Part shown: positions 1 to 11,479 of the stretch, one piece after another | Layout: the number at the start of each line of letters is the position of its first letter | Position numbering within the stretch: the first letter of the stretch is position 1 | Assembly (NCBI RefSeq): GCF_000835495.1 | Contig: NW_015622541.1 | Coordinates: 5,766,001 to 5,830,000 of the forward strand | DNA: 64,000 nucleotides | Reading direction: 5' to 3' | Source: Cladophialophora immunda | Lineage: Eukaryota > Ascomycota > Eurotiomycetes > Chaetothyriales > Herpotrichiellaceae | Notes under the pieces: generated by a model | The model's input: the letters and a program-made list of their open reading frames with translations, nothing else | The model's database searches: none | What the model was told of the DNA's origin: nothing | Translations under genes and position numbers: made by a program

Positions 1-1100
1 TTGTGCAGGTTGTGCACCATATCTCCCTCCGCCGTGACGAGCATGGAGCTATCTGCTTCATTCGCCCGAATCTCGTCCCGGTGCAGATGGGATAGGAATG
101 GGTATGAGGTTATGTACCCTGTGCAAAGGATGACCGAATGTATATCGGTCAACACATCGCCACTTTCGAGGACCACCCTCCCGGGAATCGGTCCTGAATC
201 TGCAATACTGACATCGTGGTCCTCATTCAGTTGGAAGGACTTGATGGCCCCTATCCTCGTGGCACCTTGTGGTAAGAAGCTGGCAGGAAGGTCAAACGCT
301 CCGCCCCGAGAACTCTGGTAAATGTGATTGGCGTAACCTGCCGATTCTTTGGCAATGTCGTTCGACGATACCCCAGCACCGATGAGAAGGATATTCTGGT
401 CTTGAAATCCTCGGGGGTCGCGATATCTTTTAGAGTGCCAGACTCGATGCGGCCACCCATGCTTCCACGCCCGAAGACCTGGAAAGTCAGGTATTCGCGG
501 CATGTTGTAATGTCCTGATGCCACAACCACGGCATCGAATGTCCAGCGCCGCTCCACGAACCGCGCTCCGGACGACGGCCCTTTCTGCAGCGTTGTTGTC
601 CGCACGACCCATTCACCAGGATGTTTTCGTACATCCTCGACGCGAGTGTGGTATTGTGTGATGGCGGAGACACCATGCTCGCTTGCAATGTTCTGGATGT
701 ATTCCTCCAACACTTTTTGGTTGACGAAATCCTCTGTTCCCTCGGGCCATGGAAGCAGACTCGTCCTCATCTCCCTCGTTGAGACGTTGTTCTTCAGTCC
801 AGCATAACAAGGGCCAGGTGGTGCATGAGCAATCTCCTGCTGGTCGTTGTCCACGTCCTCTGGTGGAGGAGTGCTGAATGCAAGCTCCGGCCTTGTCTCA
901 TAGTCGCCTCTTGATGGAAGCTCATTCGGATACGAAGGGTCTGCGGCTGAGCGCTCGTCAAAGTGCCATACCCCGCCGGCGATTCCTGACCTCTCGAATA
1001 CAACTACTTCGAGGCCATTTCTCAATAGGTGAGCAGCAGAACAGACTCCGCTGATGCCGGCACCTATTACGGCGACCCTTTTCGTCTTATTTTGTGTCAT
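1..1100 (-). CDS. Flavin-containing monooxygenase, C-terminus cut by window edge
   Basis: This frame is open without a stop from the ATG at 1098-1100 to base 1, giving 366 codons; the C-terminus lies outside the window. Residues 13-18 read GAGISG, the FAD-binding Rossmann motif, followed by an acidic strand end and GGVW. A second dinucleotide motif, GAGVSS, starts at residue 241 and would bind NADPH. The FMO-type LCTGY motif lies near the cut end. Proteins of this family use NADPH and O2 to oxygenate soft nitrogen or sulfur atoms, or ketones in the Baeyer-Villiger subgroup. The substrate cannot be read from sequence. It shares its strand with the transporter at 1603-3173, which lies upstream, and the two may act with the divergent dioxygenase at 4100. 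Confidence 0.85.
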   Translation of the reverse strand, partial: MTQNKTKRVAVIGAGISGVCSAAHLLRNGLEVVVFERSGIAGGVWHFDERSAADPSYPNELPSRGDYETRPELAFSTPPPEDVDNDQQEIAHAPPGPCYAGLKNNVSTREMRTSLLPWPEGTEDFVNQKVLEEYIQNIASEHGVSAITQYHTRVEDVRKHPGEWVVRTTTLQKGPSSGARFVERRWTFDAVVVASGHYNMPRIPDFPGLRAWKHGWPHRVWHSKRYRDPRGFQDQNILLIGAGVSSNDIAKESAGYANHIYQSSRGGAFDLPASFLPQGATRIGAIKSFQLNEDHDVSIADSGPIPGRVVLESGDVLTDIHSVILCTGYITSYPFLSHLHRDEIRANEADSSMLVTAEGDMVHNLH

Positions 1101-1602
1101 AGTCTGCGAAACGATTCAACTGCAAATCCTTCAATATCAATATTTCATTGGAGACGAATCCTCGCATCTCGGTCTGTCTATCTTTTAAGAATCAAAAGGA
1201 CCGCAGCTGTTGTCTATGGGTCTTGGAAGTACCAATCAGGGGTGGTCTGATATGAGCTCTTCGCGTGAGAGGGTGCATATCAACAAATAACCTCTTCTAA
1301 GCACGCCATACTGGCTCGGACATGTCGTGATTTGCGCAAACTATACCTTCATCGACCAGCTCGTTTTATGATGCCTTATGCCCGATAAGCTTGAGCGTGA
1401 GATGACAAATGCACACAATCACGTCGACGCTGTCGGCTACTCAATCGGTTCCTGTGAGCTTCATTGGTGCCGGGAGCTCACCCCTGGTTCCGCCTGCTAT
1501 CCATGGCTGGCTACTGTTTCCCTGCACGCCTGTCCACGAGCTTCCTCTTGAGACTTCTAGCTTCTAGACACCCAATCTTGGGCCTTAGATTGTACGACTT
1601 CC
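1101..1602. other. Intergenic, upstream of the FMO and downstream of the transporter
   Basis: About 500 bp that must hold the FMO promoter and the transporter 3' end. I see no coding signal; the short open frames here lack any recognisable domain. Confidence 0.6.
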
Positions 1603-3173
1603 TCACACGACTGGGCCGAGTTTCCTCTTTCTCGCCAGCTCCCACTTCCACAACACCCTGATAACCAATGCGGACACAATCATTCCAGCGCTCAGACATG
1701 CTGACGTGACGAATCCTCTGTGATACCTCGGGGCATCAACTTGCTGCCATACTACCAGCGGCAGCCATGCTTGAAACACATATGCCAACTCGTTCATGGT
1801 GCCCACCACAATTGCCCTTTCTTCGTTGTCGTCCGTGCAAATCTCGTGCGCCCACGCCATGCACAGTCCACTGAGACCACCGCCACACCCTGCAAGGATG
1901 TAAGAAGCCCAGTGCCAACCGACTGGGATATCCCACACTGCCAGGCTCGAGTAGCATACTATAGAAACCAAGCCACCGAAGACGATCGGTGGCCATCGGG
2001 CGCCACGGAAGACACTGTCTGATGTCCAAGCATAGATGAGCGTACTGACGACCTGCACGGCATATGTGGTGGTTGGATACGTGTTGATCTGGGAGATGGT
2101 GTACTTGGGGTGCGTCGAGTCCTTGAGATACTGCGCGAAGGTAGGCTGACTGACTCCTGCTCCGGCATTGTTGAAGGTCATGTACAAGGTTGCCAGCATA
2201 TATATCTTCCAGGACGTGAAGATCTTCTTGAATTTAGCCTTGGTGTACGGGGCCCGTTGAGCACGGCCCTCCAACTGCATCCGCTTCCGCGCATACTCGC
2301 GCTCCGCCGGGGTGAAATACCACGCTGTGGTGATCTCTGGAACGTCAGGAAGGAGAAAGAACCCGGAAAGGGCGATTGGGAGCGAGATTATTCCATCGAC
2401 CACGAACAACCACTGCCAGCCCTTCAACCCTCCTTTGCCCCCGAGGTGATAGACAGCGGCCATGAGGTATCCGGAAAACATGCTTCCAATGGCGGATGAG
2501 GTGTGGAAGATACAAGACCGCTTCGCCAGCTCGTCTCTCCGATACCACGACCCGATCACGTATTGCATGCCTGGATAGAATGTGGCTTCTGCAAGGCCGA
2601 TGAGGAACCGGAGAGCGTAGATCGAGCTCGCCGAGTTGCATTTGGCGAGGCAGAAGGTCAAAACTGCCCACACAACTTCCATCAATGGGATCCAGATTCG
2701 CGGCCGGACGCGGGTGAGGATCATGTTCGCTGAAACAAGCTGTCAGTCTCGCTCATGAAAGCTGTCTGTTTAAGAAAGGGAGTGTCGCTCTCACAGGGCA
2801 CTTCGCCAATAACATATCCCACTGTCCAGCATGTTTGCATATAGTTCAACTGGTTCTTATACAAGCCAAGGTCCTCCTTCATGCCAGACACAAATGCGTT
2901 GTTAATGTTGATTTGATCGAGATACTTGATGAAGTATCCCAGGGTGGCAAAGGTGAGCACCGCAGCGTCGAGCTTGAACAGGAACCGTCGTTCTTCAGGC
3001 GACTTGTCCAGAGTGTCCCAGACATAGGACCTCCATTTCCGCTTCGGCTTCGCCTGGATCGCATCTGAGATATCACCGTCTGAGCTCAGTGTCTCTTCGA
3101 CCACAGGCGTCGTGGAGAGGCCGGCTTCCACACCCTTGACAGTGATCTCTTTGCTCTGCTCATAGTACGCCAT
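1603..3173 (-). CDS. MFS transporter, allantoate/pantothenate permease (DAL5/FEN2) type
   Basis: Two exons, 2795-3173 and 1603-2729, joined by a 65-nt GT-AG intron (2730-2794) give 501 aa. The junction reads GEVP-SNMIL and keeps frame. A hydrophilic N-terminus of about 70 residues precedes YFIKYLDQ and NNAFVSGMKEDL, a signature of the fungal anion:cation symporter (ACS) branch that includes allantoate, pantothenate and nicotinate-type permeases. About 12 hydrophobic segments follow. ACS transporters import small organic anions by proton symport at the plasma membrane. The neighbouring FMO and TauD-like dioxygenase suggest an organic acid or sulfonate cargo, but this is inference. The start is the only upstream in-frame ATG with a family-like N-terminus. 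Confidence 0.88.
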
Positions 3174-4099
3174 CTTGGTCTCCTCTGGGCACCAAGGCTG
3201 TTCCCGCCGCCCGTGCGAGGGTGGTCTGTGAGGCGTCCTTTAAGTTCTGGACTTCTCCTTGTTTGGGAGCTTCGGCGGAAGGCCATCAGGCCCATCCGCT
3301 TACCTGTTTTCTTCTAGATAATCGCACCTTTCAATCGAATATTGCGTGCTCCTCACTGCCGCTGCTCTGGACCCTCGCGAGCGCATGTGCTTGGGTGCGA
3401 TGTGCGCAAGGCGTCGAGCCAACGATCAGTGACTTGCGCCAGTACCGCAGGGGGATCTGCCTGACTATCCAATGCGACGACATGATCTTTTGGGAAGTAT
3501 GCATAACGCCTTCAGATGATACCACGTCGCCCGCATCGCAATGCAAGGGTCTCTGTCGACGGATGAGCAGCAAATAAGGGTGTTAAAGCACGCCATTCCA
3601 TCACGTGATCGAGGGCCGTCCATATGATGCTGCCTCTCCCTTGTCCTTTTGGGGAGATCAGCTGAGACTTCATACATTGTGCGCATAATGATTGGATCGA
3701 TAAGAGGCCTTGCAAAGCGGGGTTGATGTGCGTATATCAACAGAAGTGCGTGCCTCGGTGCTGCTGCTCCTGCAAGGCGCTTGCAGTCGGCAGGCCGCAT
3801 TCATGGATTTTATGCAACTAGTTGATGCTCACTTCCCAACCCGAAAGAACGTTCAATAGCCGGCAGCTGCACGCAATAGAGGATTGCAATATCGCCATCC
3901 TCATAGTCGCTGAGGAAGGTACCGAAGCCGAGTCTGGCTCCGTAAGCAAAGTCGACTTGTGGAGTAATCTTCGAGACTCTCTGGTGCGTTGCAGAGCTGA
4001 TTGAAAAAGAGATGAGTTAATTGATCGTAGACCTAGAGTTGCCATTGTCCCTTTCAACGTACTCTTTGCTCCTGTGGCAGTAGAGAGCTATCGATCAAT
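3174..4099. promoter_or_regulatory. Divergent promoter region between transporter and dioxygenase
   Basis: The 926 bp between two divergent start codons must carry both promoters. I saw no convincing gene and no regulator site I can name with confidence. Confidence 0.5.
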
Positions 4100-5476
4100 A
4101 TGGCGCCCGCTCCCATCGATCCCAGCATCACGGACTTTGTCGTCCCGAAAAAGGACACGTTGGGTCTGCCAGAGTCGGCGTACAAAAGACTCGTGAAGGC
4201 CGGCATCGATCTCTCGGAGGGATACCCGTACCGCCCGAATCGGCCGTTGTACCTCCAAGACGTGTACAACATTCGAAACAAGGAGCGCAGGCACGTCGAC
4301 GCAGGTTCTCGAGCCGACAAGTCGAAGAGCGCCCTGCTTTCCGCCGCGACCAAGGTCACCGACCTGACCACTTATATTGGTACCGAGATAGAGGGGCTTC
4401 AGCTCAAAGACCTCACCGACCAGCAAAAGGATGAGTTGGCATTGTTGATTGCCGAGCGCAGCGTCGTTTTCCTCCGAGATCAAGACATCTCGCCTCAGCA
4501 GCAGAAGTCGCTTGGAGAATACTATGGCGAGGTTGAGATCCATGTAAATCAGACCCTTCTTGACATAGTTGAAAGTGGTTCCCTGTGCTAAGTTCGAATT
4601 TCTCCAACACACAGCCTCAAGTCCCTCAAGTCCCTGGCGTGCCTGGTGTCACGGTGATCTGGCCAGCTCTGCAAGCCCAGGAGCATCCGGCGAGCTTCCG
4701 CAGGCCCGGAGGTGCTTCACGATGGCATACCGATCTGGTCCATGAACGACAGCCCGCGGGTATCACTCATCTCCATAATGACACTGTGCCACCTGTCGGA
4801 GGCGATACCCTCTGGGCCAGCGGCTACGCCGCGTATGAGAAACTCTCGCCAGACTTCCGAAAATTGATCGATGGCAAGTACGCTGTGTATCGGTCTGCGC
4901 ATCCATATCTGGACCGGGAGAACCCGGCCGCTGGGCCCAAGTACATCGAACGAACCCACCCATTAGTCCGCGTTCATCCAGCGACCGGCTGGAAGGCCCT
5001 TTGGGTCAACAGAGCAATGACTGATCGAATTGTCGGGCTCGATAAGGCGGAGAGTGACCTCATTTTGGGGTATCTGTATGATGTGTATGAGAAGAACATT
5101 GATATCCAGGTGCGATTCAAGTGGACTCCTGGTACAAGTGGTAGGTCTCCAACCAAGAGATCGATATCATAACGTGGGTCGTCATGCTGACTGAAGCTCT
5201 CCTCCACTGCAACAGCTCTCTGGGACAACAGAATCACGGTAAGATTGTTTCATCATCGACGATAGCCAACTTGCTCTCGGTGGCTAACTTTGTGATTCTT
5301 CTCAGATCCACAACGCCTCTTGGGACTATGCTGGCAATTACCCTCGACATGGCACACGCGTAACTTCTCTGGCGGAGAAACCCTTCTTTGACCCCAGTGC
5401 ACCCACGAGACGAGAGGCTTTGGGATTGTTAGGACCGGATGAGAAGCAGGTTGACGGTGTTTTGGTAGAGGCATAG
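4100..5476 (+). CDS. TauD/TfdA-family Fe(II)/2-oxoglutarate dioxygenase
   Basis: Four exons, 4100-4543, 4615-5140, 5216-5238 (only 23 nt) and 5306-5476, give 387 aa with all phases consistent. The iron site is visible: H186-T-D188 gives the HxD pair and H333 in ALWDNRITIH gives the third ligand. R345 and R349 in PRHGTR align with the 2-oxoglutarate-binding arginines of E. coli TauD. Family members hydroxylate sulfonates, sulfate esters or other small acids, using 2-oxoglutarate and O2, and often release sulfite. Its length and motif order match fungal JLP1-like enzymes. It diverges from a permease and an FMO, consistent with uptake and breakdown of one substrate. The exact substrate is unknown. 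Confidence 0.92.
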
Positions 5477-6590
5477 TCTGGTGTATCTTGCAACGAAGGT
5501 TTCAAGCTGTTGACAGCACCAGTAGGGGTAGAAAAGGAGGAGTTGGCTTGGAGCATCGTCTTGGTCGGCATTTGCCCGGGGTCGCCTCTTGGCATGTCCT
5601 CCGAAACCCCTTTTTGCCTACAGATCAATACAGACTTGTAGCTTTGACGACCATACCAATGACAATTTCAGCAGGTCCTGACCCGTATTTTCAGAGGCGA
5701 TAGACTTGCTCTGTTCCTTGTGCAGACTCTGGCTCGCTGAGGCTGTCATGGCCCAGAAATACAACGTCACGTGTGCGTAAGGCTCTGCTCCCCTTTAAAT
5801 GGAGCTATTTTTGGGGCACCGCGTCTTGGCATAAGGCTTGGCATCAAGCTTTGGCTCAACGTTCAGTTCGGTCATCCCCTGGGGAAGATAGCAAGTGCCA
5901 CAACTGACATATCATCTGGAACAAGCGAAAGCTGGGCGCTCACTGGCCACTATCCAACGAGGCAGGTGCAGGCCCTCCTCAACTTGGTACTCTACGAACC
6001 CCCGTGTCAATCAACTTCAGAGTTCCACTTGGCCTGTCAAGGTCGTATGAGGACCTACCTATCCGCTCACTAGAGTCAGCTCGCCATGGCTCACAGTCGC
6101 GGATCCAGCAGTCCAAGCTCTACTAGTCGATGGGAAGAAGAGGCGCCGCGTGTCTTGTCTATGACCGCTCTTCCCTGTACGGCGAGATGGTCGCCAAATC
6201 CACTCTGAATAATGGAAAATCTCCTGAGCGAAGGACCCAGACAATAAGCCGGCTTGGAATCCTACTAGCCCGATCCAAGCCGTCCAGCCTTGTCGGTCCC
6301 GTTTCCAACCCATGGATCTCGTCGTCTATTCTGGAAAACTGACGAATGACATGCTGGCGAACGACATGCCATTGAAGTAGTGATGGACGATGCTAAGGGA
6401 GGACCTGAGACGTGCAAAACTTAGCAATACGCACTTGCTGAAACCACCAGATGCAGGACTTTCCATACGCAAGTAAAGTCAAATTTGGACTCCGCTGCCA
6501 CATACCCAAACTGCATATATTGAGGATCTGCCTTAGGGCTCCCGCACCTTTGTCCTCAGACCTCGAGCATCCCATAGGCACGTAGCCGTC
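5477..6590. other. Intergenic, no gene seen
   Basis: 1.1 kb between two plus-strand genes. Open frames here are short and without recognisable motifs. It probably holds the dioxygenase 3' end and the glycosyltransferase promoter. Confidence 0.55.
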
Positions 6591-9251
6591 ATGGATTCAC
6601 GTCCTTCGAGGAGTTCGTCAACGGCGTCTTCTATTCAGCCTCGTCGTTCTTCAACCCTGGCTTCCTCGGAAGCAGCCGACAGGGCAATGCCAGATGCTGG
6701 TGGGCTTTCAGATAGGCCACATGATGGCGCAACTCGCGAGCACGCTGAGGTATGCAGCTATAGTTGTCCTTCTGAAGATGCTGTTTTGACCTGAGCAGAA
6801 TTCAAACACTTCGGAACACCTGAAATGGACTCTTCCCTTCAAGCGACATCCTTCCAACGCATCGAGCACACACAGCCACGCTACAGGCTGTACATCGTCG
6901 CATGGGAACGAGATGCGCAGGCGGATGTCCCAGATCACGAGACGAGCTTCTATTGCCATAGCAGATGTTGCGCATAAGGTTGATCCCCTCACGATAACTC
7001 AAGGCAACCCCTTGGGACTTGCAATCAATGAAATCCGAGGCGTGTCTTCGGCCGGTTACTCTGCACCAGGGCAGTTCGATGCTCGTCGATATTCTTGCGA
7101 AGCACCCGCGCTCCCAGAAATTTCTGTGCCCGAGCCTGCGCGAACTTCCGAAGCATTTTCAGACGATTCTACTGTCCGCCCAGGGATGAGTGAGAAGGAG
7201 GATGACTACTTGATTCAGAGACTTGCAACGCATGACGACATCGAACGGCTTTCGACCCTTAAACGAATTCTTTACAGACTGTGCCCAGTCTTGGTCGTCA
7301 TTACGGTTGGCGCCAACTGGTTGTATTTCGTTCTCCGCGTCAAATTCACCGTAGATGCGGAGAACGCTGCGCACGAGGTATTCTGGATGGCATGGGCTTT
7401 CATCGTCGTCGAGCTCTTTGTTTCACTTCCGATGTTGTTACAGAGTCTCTGGGGCTGGCATATTATTGGACTGAGAAAGAGACCAAAACTTCGCTTGGTC
7501 GGAGACAACGTCCCTTCGGTCGATGTGGTTATCACTTGCTGTCGTGAAGAAGATGACCTGATCCTCGACACTGCCAAGGCAGCCTGCAATATCGACTACC
7601 CTCTCGAACGGTTTCGCGTTATCGTCTGTGATGATGGGAAGTCCGAGTCGTTGCGGAATTCGGTTGAGAAACTCGCCTTGACCCAGTTTTCGAACCTCTA
7701 TTATCGCTCAAGACCAAAATACCCTGGCGTCCCACACCACTTCAAGGCCGGCAACCTGAACGATGCTCTTGAAGAGACCAAGAAACTACCAGGAGGTGCG
7801 GCCAATTTTCTTGCGGCTCTTGATGCTGACATGATTCCCATGCGAGACTGGCTACGGGCGCTCTTGCCTCACATGCTTCAGGATCCAAAATGCTCGATGG
7901 CCTGCCCGCCACAGGTACGTGCTCCTCCACCGGATTGTACAGTTGCTGGGGCTTACTGACGATTGCTTAGTTATTCTACAACGTGCCTAGGGATGACCCT
8001 CTCTGCCAGAGTTTGGACACGTTTGTGCATATTGCGGAACCGATCAAGGACTCCCTTGGTGTGGCCTGGTGCACTGGTTCCGGCTACGTGCTGAGACGCT
8101 CAGCCCTTGCGTCGATCGGAGGCTTCCCCACAGGTTCTCTTGCTGAAGATGTCTGCTGTTCAAGTATGCTTCTCGGGTCTGGCTGGAACACTGCCTTCGT
8201 TCACGAGCCATTGCAATTTGGAACAGTTCCAGATTCTCTGGTGAGCCACTTGAAGCAACGTACAAGATGGGTAAGTTATGTATTCCTTGTCCTGTTGTCA
8301 TATTCTAAACCGCTACAGACCATCGGCACCGTCCAGACCGCCCTGAAACTGAGATTTAGCATATGTGGTCCACTGGTGAAGTACATGACGCTCCCACAGC
8401 GGCTTTGTGGCTTTGTTTACACGATCTCTTCGCTATTCACAGTGTTTCTGGTGGCGTCGATGTTCACCGCACCTGTCGTGCTTGTTTCCGGTGGCAAGCT
8501 TGTCCCCTACGCAGACACGGAGCAGCTGCGATGGCTCATCCGCTCAGCATTTCTCAGCATGCTCTTGAACCGTGTGAATGAGATGGTCTCATTCTTGCCT
8601 TCCGGCTATCGTACCGGTATGAGGGATACAAGGGCTCTGTTGTGGATGTCACCCTGTGAGTATCCTCAAACATCGCGACATGTTTGGCTTCACTGACGAC
8701 ATTCTCTAGTCCATGCCATCTCGGTCATTCGTACCTTTGTTCTTCCCAAATGGCTGGGAGGAAAGGTCGCAGTGTTTACATCCTCCGGATCCCAGAAGGA
8801 CCAACTCAACGAGCGGGACCCTCGACTCCGAGCTCCGCTGTGGCGTCGTCTCAAAGTCACTGTCTGGGATTGTCAATGCTACCTTCACGTCACCTACATC
8901 ATGTTCATCCTCGCAGCAGTTGGCGTCAGTCTTCACTCGAACATCACCAACCCGGAGAACACGACCACAAAGGAGCTTCTGATCGACGTGCTGACACATG
9001 CGGGCTGGCCTCCGATCATCTGGCTGACCTGTGGCCTGGCGTGCTGGACACCGATCAACTACGCCATCTTCCCACCGTCCGTCCCAGACAGAGAGGAGCT
9101 GTTGGACAGGGATCCCATGACCGGAGTCGCTTACCCCAAGGAAGAGGCGAAGAAGACCCAGACTTCGTGGGTCGCGTGGTTCTTCGAGGCGCAATACACG
9201 TTCCTCAGTGTCTACATGACCGTGGCGTGCGCTCTGTCTTTCTGGTTCTGA
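6591..9251 (+). CDS. GT2 processive glycosyltransferase, cellulose-synthase-like
   Basis: Five exons, 6591-6749, 6799-7914, 7971-8270, 8319-8655 and 8710-9251, give 817 aa. A Ser-rich cytosolic N-terminus precedes two membrane segments. The GT2 domain shows D295 in VDVVITCC, D331-D332 in CDDG, the metal-binding D395-A-D397, the catalytic-type E484-D485 and QRTRW at 521-525. These are the D,D,D,Q(Q/R)xRW residues of processive inverting beta-glycosyltransferases. At least four C-terminal membrane helices follow and the protein ends at FWF. Such enzymes polymerise UDP-sugars and pass the glycan across the plasma membrane. Fungal relatives include CelA/Tft1-type mixed-linkage glucan synthases. 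The product here could be a beta-glucan or another wall polymer. I see no PilZ-like domain. Confidence 0.9.
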
Positions 9252-9690
9252 TTGATATATGGTCGAATCTGGTGGTTTGTGCGTGCGGATGTCAGGGTTT
9301 TGGTGGCATGTTTGGGGTGGTGGGGCGTGGCCGCGTGGGAGAAATGTCGAAACGGCTCTTCGAAGATCTAGGAAACATGAGAGCAAGGAGGAGAAAAAAT
9401 AGTCAGGAAGGCCGTGATGGCCGTAATAGGGAAGATTCAGGATCAGTTTAATGGGTTGTGGCTAGATCCTGTCATCTATATAGGAACAGAAACCAGAAGG
9501 GAAAATACATAGGAATTGCTTTTTGAACATAGAACCAGGATATATTCTATTGTTCTGTTTCAAATCTCCGCACACTGTAACCTGCGACCATTCGCCTCGA
9601 CTCTGCATTCGCAACTCGAGAGAGGGCAAGTAAATAGCCCGGGTCTTGTAAAGGAACACAGACATATTCGTGCTCCCATTCACAACGGAA
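9252..9690. other. Convergent 3' intergenic region
   Basis: 439 bp between the stops of the GT2 gene (+) and the DHA1 transporter (-). It would hold both 3' ends. I see no gene. Confidence 0.55.
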
Positions 9691-11479
9691 TCACGCCGTC
9701 GCAGGTATAGGCATGGACTTGACCCGTTGATGCGTGCGCAGCGTGACCATCGCGATATTCTGCGCACTGTACTTGCTCCTCATGCGCAGGCCCGCACCGA
9801 ACTTGAAGACGACGAAGCTGATAGGGTACAGCGCGGCGGAAATGACGCCGAAAGTGCCGTAGGCCCAGTCGCCGCCCAGAGCTGTGATCATGGGGATGAT
9901 GGCGAGCGGGATCGCGGCCGCGACAAGGATACGAGCGCTTGCGGCGATGGTGAGGGCGGAGAGTGTCCCGGCGGGTGGGTACGCGTCGAAGAGGTACGAG
10001 ATGTAGGATATCTGTAGAAAGTCGATGTGTGGTTAGCAAATATGACTTTTCGAGTTGAGGGATAAGGGAAGGGGGGGGGGGGGTGTTTTGGGTATAACGG
10101 GGAACGCGAATCCGTACCAGGATCATCATGCTGCCCCAGACGAAGACGCCCGTGCCGATGATGGGAAAAGGGTAGCTGATCGTGGGAACAGCAGTATATC
10201 CAACCCAGAAGAACGCTCCAGTCATCAAAACTCCACCAACAAGGGCGGGGACAAGTCGGTACTCGATCTCCATCTGCACCATCTCCTCGTCCTTGCACTG
10301 CCGCAGCTTCCAGAGGATCAGGAACTGCTCGATCAATGTCGCCGTGCCGGCGGCAAGCAAGGCACCGACCACCGCGGAAATGAACGCTAGCCCTGAGGCG
10401 CGGATGCCGAATCCGTACGTCAAATTCAGGGCTGCGGGGACGGCAACGAACCATTGAAAAGTCGTCCCGAAGACGAAGGACACGTATAGCGTAGTCATGA
10501 TGACTATGGGTTCGGTGAATGCCATGACGAGAGGGTCGACGATGGTCAGCTTCGCCATGCGACGGAGGGTGGTCCCTGATTCAGCTGGAGGAAGGTTATG
10601 AGGTCTGCCTGCGCGTCTGGCTCGCGTGCGGATGATTTCTCGAGCATATGTCTCAGGCGCCCCGATGCCGAGCAGATATGCCGCGAGGCAAACCATTAGG
10701 GAAACGTAGGCTGTCCACCGCCAGGACGTGCTTGGGACGATGTTCCCGAGGATGATGGGACCTGTGCAAGCCATCAGCTTCTGACCACGAAAGGCGGAGC
10801 GAAGACCTCAATACCGAACGCAGCCCCGAGATATGAGGCTAGAGTCAAGCCCGAGTAGTACGTCACAGTGGTCTTCGCAGGCCAAACATCTGCGAATGTA
10901 CCCTCGATGAGCACGAGACACGGGCCTCCTCCAAGACCGGCGAAGAATCGCAGGATCGCTAGCGCACCAATGCTCTGAGCTCGACTGGTCCCGAGGAGAA
11001 ACAAGGCGCAAATTGGGAGGCTGACGAAGTAGACTGGTGCACGGCCAAATCTTTCCGTGACATGAGGAGTATGTACCGGGGCAAAAGCAATGCCGACAAG
11101 ATAAAGTGAGAATGGAGCGATGGCGAGGGTCATTGAGATGTTAAACTCTGCGACCACATCGCTAATCCCAATGGTGTACGAAGTGAGCCCAAATGCGCTA
11201 TCCAAACGTCAGCCAGTGGACAATGATAGGAAAGGGAAAGGTATACACTGCAAAAGCAAATGAGAATGAGACGGAAGTGACGTAGACTTTCCGGTGCAGA
11301 GGCCAGTTCTGGGGGTTGTCAGGATCGGAGGCCGGCATGGGGTTGCTGATTCCTCCCATCGCCTCCTCCATCAGCCCCATCTGGTCCATTGAAGTCTGAT
11401 CAGACGACTCCTCCGTCTGGACTCCCATATACTCTGTTGTCTGCATGTAGAGTGACGTCTGATTCTCCGTGAGAGGCAT
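9691..11479 (-). CDS. MFS drug:H+ antiporter, DHA1 type
   Basis: Four exons, 11247-11479, 10815-11197, 10118-10761 and 9691-10011, give 526 aa. Junctions read FAFAV-AFGLTS, GAAFG-PIILGN and SMMIL-ISYISY, which rebuild family motifs, including the G-P-x-x-G motif of helix 5 that marks antiporters. DPDNPQNWP at residues 52-60 is the hallmark N-terminal motif of fungal DHA1 pumps (polyamine, benomyl, cycloheximide and similar substrates). Exporters of this kind sit in the plasma membrane and use the proton gradient. The third intron (10012-10117) contains a run of 13 G (10071-10083, C on the coding strand). The substrate is not predictable. Confidence 0.9.

Noticed and set aside
8706..9386. 226-codon minus-strand frame
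   Set aside because: It overlaps the last exon of the GT2 gene and has no recognisable protein features.
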